Shown in pieces: positions 63,525-64,000 of a DNA stretch of 64,000 bases (its first letter is position 1; every line of letters starts with the position of its first letter). Source of the stretch: Luteimonas sp. 9C. GTDB taxonomy: Bacteria > Pseudomonadota > Gammaproteobacteria > Xanthomonadales > Xanthomonadaceae. The translations under genes and the position numbers were made by a program. The notes under the pieces were generated by a model. It searched no databases and had not been told where the DNA came from. It worked only from the letters and a program-made list of their open reading frames with translations. Location of the stretch: positions 248,001-312,000 of the forward strand of contig NZ_LR733312.1 in NCBI RefSeq assembly GCF_902506295.1, in the 5' to 3' direction.

Positions 63525-64000
63525 ATGTCCATCGTCCTCACGCCGTTCGCCCGCCCGCGTCTGTTCCCGCGCACACCGCGCGGCAACACCATCCAGGACA
63601 TCACGCCCGCGCAGTTCGAGGCGCATCTCAACCGCGAGACGCCGCATGCGGTGCTCGATGGCTACGCACCGTTCTGCAAGCTGCACGTGCATCGCAACTG
63701 GACCTCGACGCGCTGCCTGACGGTGCCGATCACCGATGCCAACCGCCATCTGCTGCGTTCGGGTTACGAATCGCGCAGCAGTGCCGAACTGCCGGTGCTG
63801 GTGCGCTGGTTCGAAGGCGTGGAGGCGCCGCGCGCCGAGTATCTGGTGGTAATCCTCTACAGCGCAGAACAGCTCGCCAAAGAAGGGTCGCCGATCGACG
63901 CCGACTGGGGCATCGTCGGCTGCATCTACACCGCCGAGCCCGACGAGATTCCGATGGCCCCGATCACGATGCTGCGCAACGCGCTGGGCGTGGACGAGGG
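63525..64000 (+). CDS. DUF3228-family protein, N-terminal 158 residues (partial)
   Basis: The gene runs off the right edge. MSIVLTPFARPRLFPRTPRG begins the visible part, followed by QDITPAQFEAHLNRE, SGYESRSSAELPVLVRWFEG and EYLVVILYSAEQLAKEG. These match the short DUF3228 proteins of unknown function found in proteobacteria and eukaryotes. It starts 52 bases after the mqo terminator, so it has its own promoter. No catalytic role can be assigned. Confidence 0.75.
   Translation, partial: MSIVLTPFARPRLFPRTPRGNTIQDITPAQFEAHLNRETPHAVLDGYAPFCKLHVHRNWTSTRCLTVPITDANRHLLRSGYESRSSAELPVLVRWFEGVEAPRAEYLVVILYSAEQLAKEGSPIDADWGIVGCIYTAEPDEIPMAPITMLRNALGVDE

Overview
The window is high-G+C DNA (about 70% by eye) from a gammaproteobacterium. 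The gene content and protein style point to the family Xanthomonadaceae (Lysobacter, Luteimonas and relatives): a gap/pgk/pyk/class I aldolase run, a thiS-thiG-trmB run, a very large YadA-type trimeric autotransporter, a GDSL autotransporter esterase, BolA, and intergenic repeats of the kind common in xanthomonads. This placement is inferred from recognised protein families, not from a database search. Nothing looks like plasmid or phage backbone, so this is ordinary chromosome with one small foreign-looking insert.

Layout. 1-9.1 kb: start of a secreted protein (cut by the window edge), a 2603-residue trimeric autotransporter adhesin, and a downstream lipoprotein that joins a BamE-like domain to an OmpA-like domain. 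9.1-18.6 kb: recQ, a dicarboxylate/amino-acid symporter, transketolase, bolA, an acetyl-CoA hydrolase/transferase family protein, a cation diffusion facilitator and a one-lobe solute-binding lipoprotein. 18.8-21.6 kb: molybdate transport (modABC) with a small periplasmic molybdopterin-domain protein. 21.6-23.4 kb: a persulfide-dioxygenase-like MBL hydrolase and an S1/P1 nuclease.

23.4-26.4 kb is a low-G+C island (roughly 45-50% G+C, with codons such as TTA, ATA, AGA and CTA). It carries a small unknown gene, an intergenic hairpin, and a 663-residue membrane-anchored NACHT NTPase with an unrecognised C-terminal region. Its right edge falls inside the last codons of an ompW-like gene. This is the best candidate for an undescribed system, most simply a single-gene anti-phage NACHT (STAND) protein.

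26.4-37.3 kb: the glycolytic cluster gap - DUF2339 - DUF3999 - pgk - HAD phosphatase - pyk - class I aldolase. In front of pgk lies a 24-codon open reading frame that copies the first codons of pgk and is followed at once by a perfect 10-bp hairpin. 37.3-46.9 kb: macro-domain protein, a membrane protein with L7/L12-like repeats, cysM, an RND efflux pair, a GNAT acetyltransferase, an AGCS sodium symporter and a SpoU-family RNA methyltransferase. 47-54.4 kb: M28 peptidase, mscL, FAH-family hydrolase, a small membrane protein, a Rieske protein, an SLC13-type transporter and trmB-thiG-thiS. 54.6-64 kb: GDSL autotransporter, tRNA-Gly(CCC), a RimK-type ligase, a two-component system, a DUF4124-like protein, metF with an operator-like palindrome, malate:quinone oxidoreductase and the start of a DUF3228 gene.

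How they work together: central carbon metabolism (transketolase, gap, pgk, pyk, aldolase, mqo), one-carbon/sulfur metabolism (metF, cysM, MBL persulfide-type hydrolase), thiamine thiazole synthesis (thiS, thiG), molybdate uptake, and an outer-membrane/secretion set (two autotransporters, OmpW, lipoproteins, RND pump). Most operons are tight, with ATGA, GTGA or TGATG overlaps. Starts were chosen by N-terminal signal or domain logic and ribosome-binding sites. All functions are family assignments from sequence reading alone.
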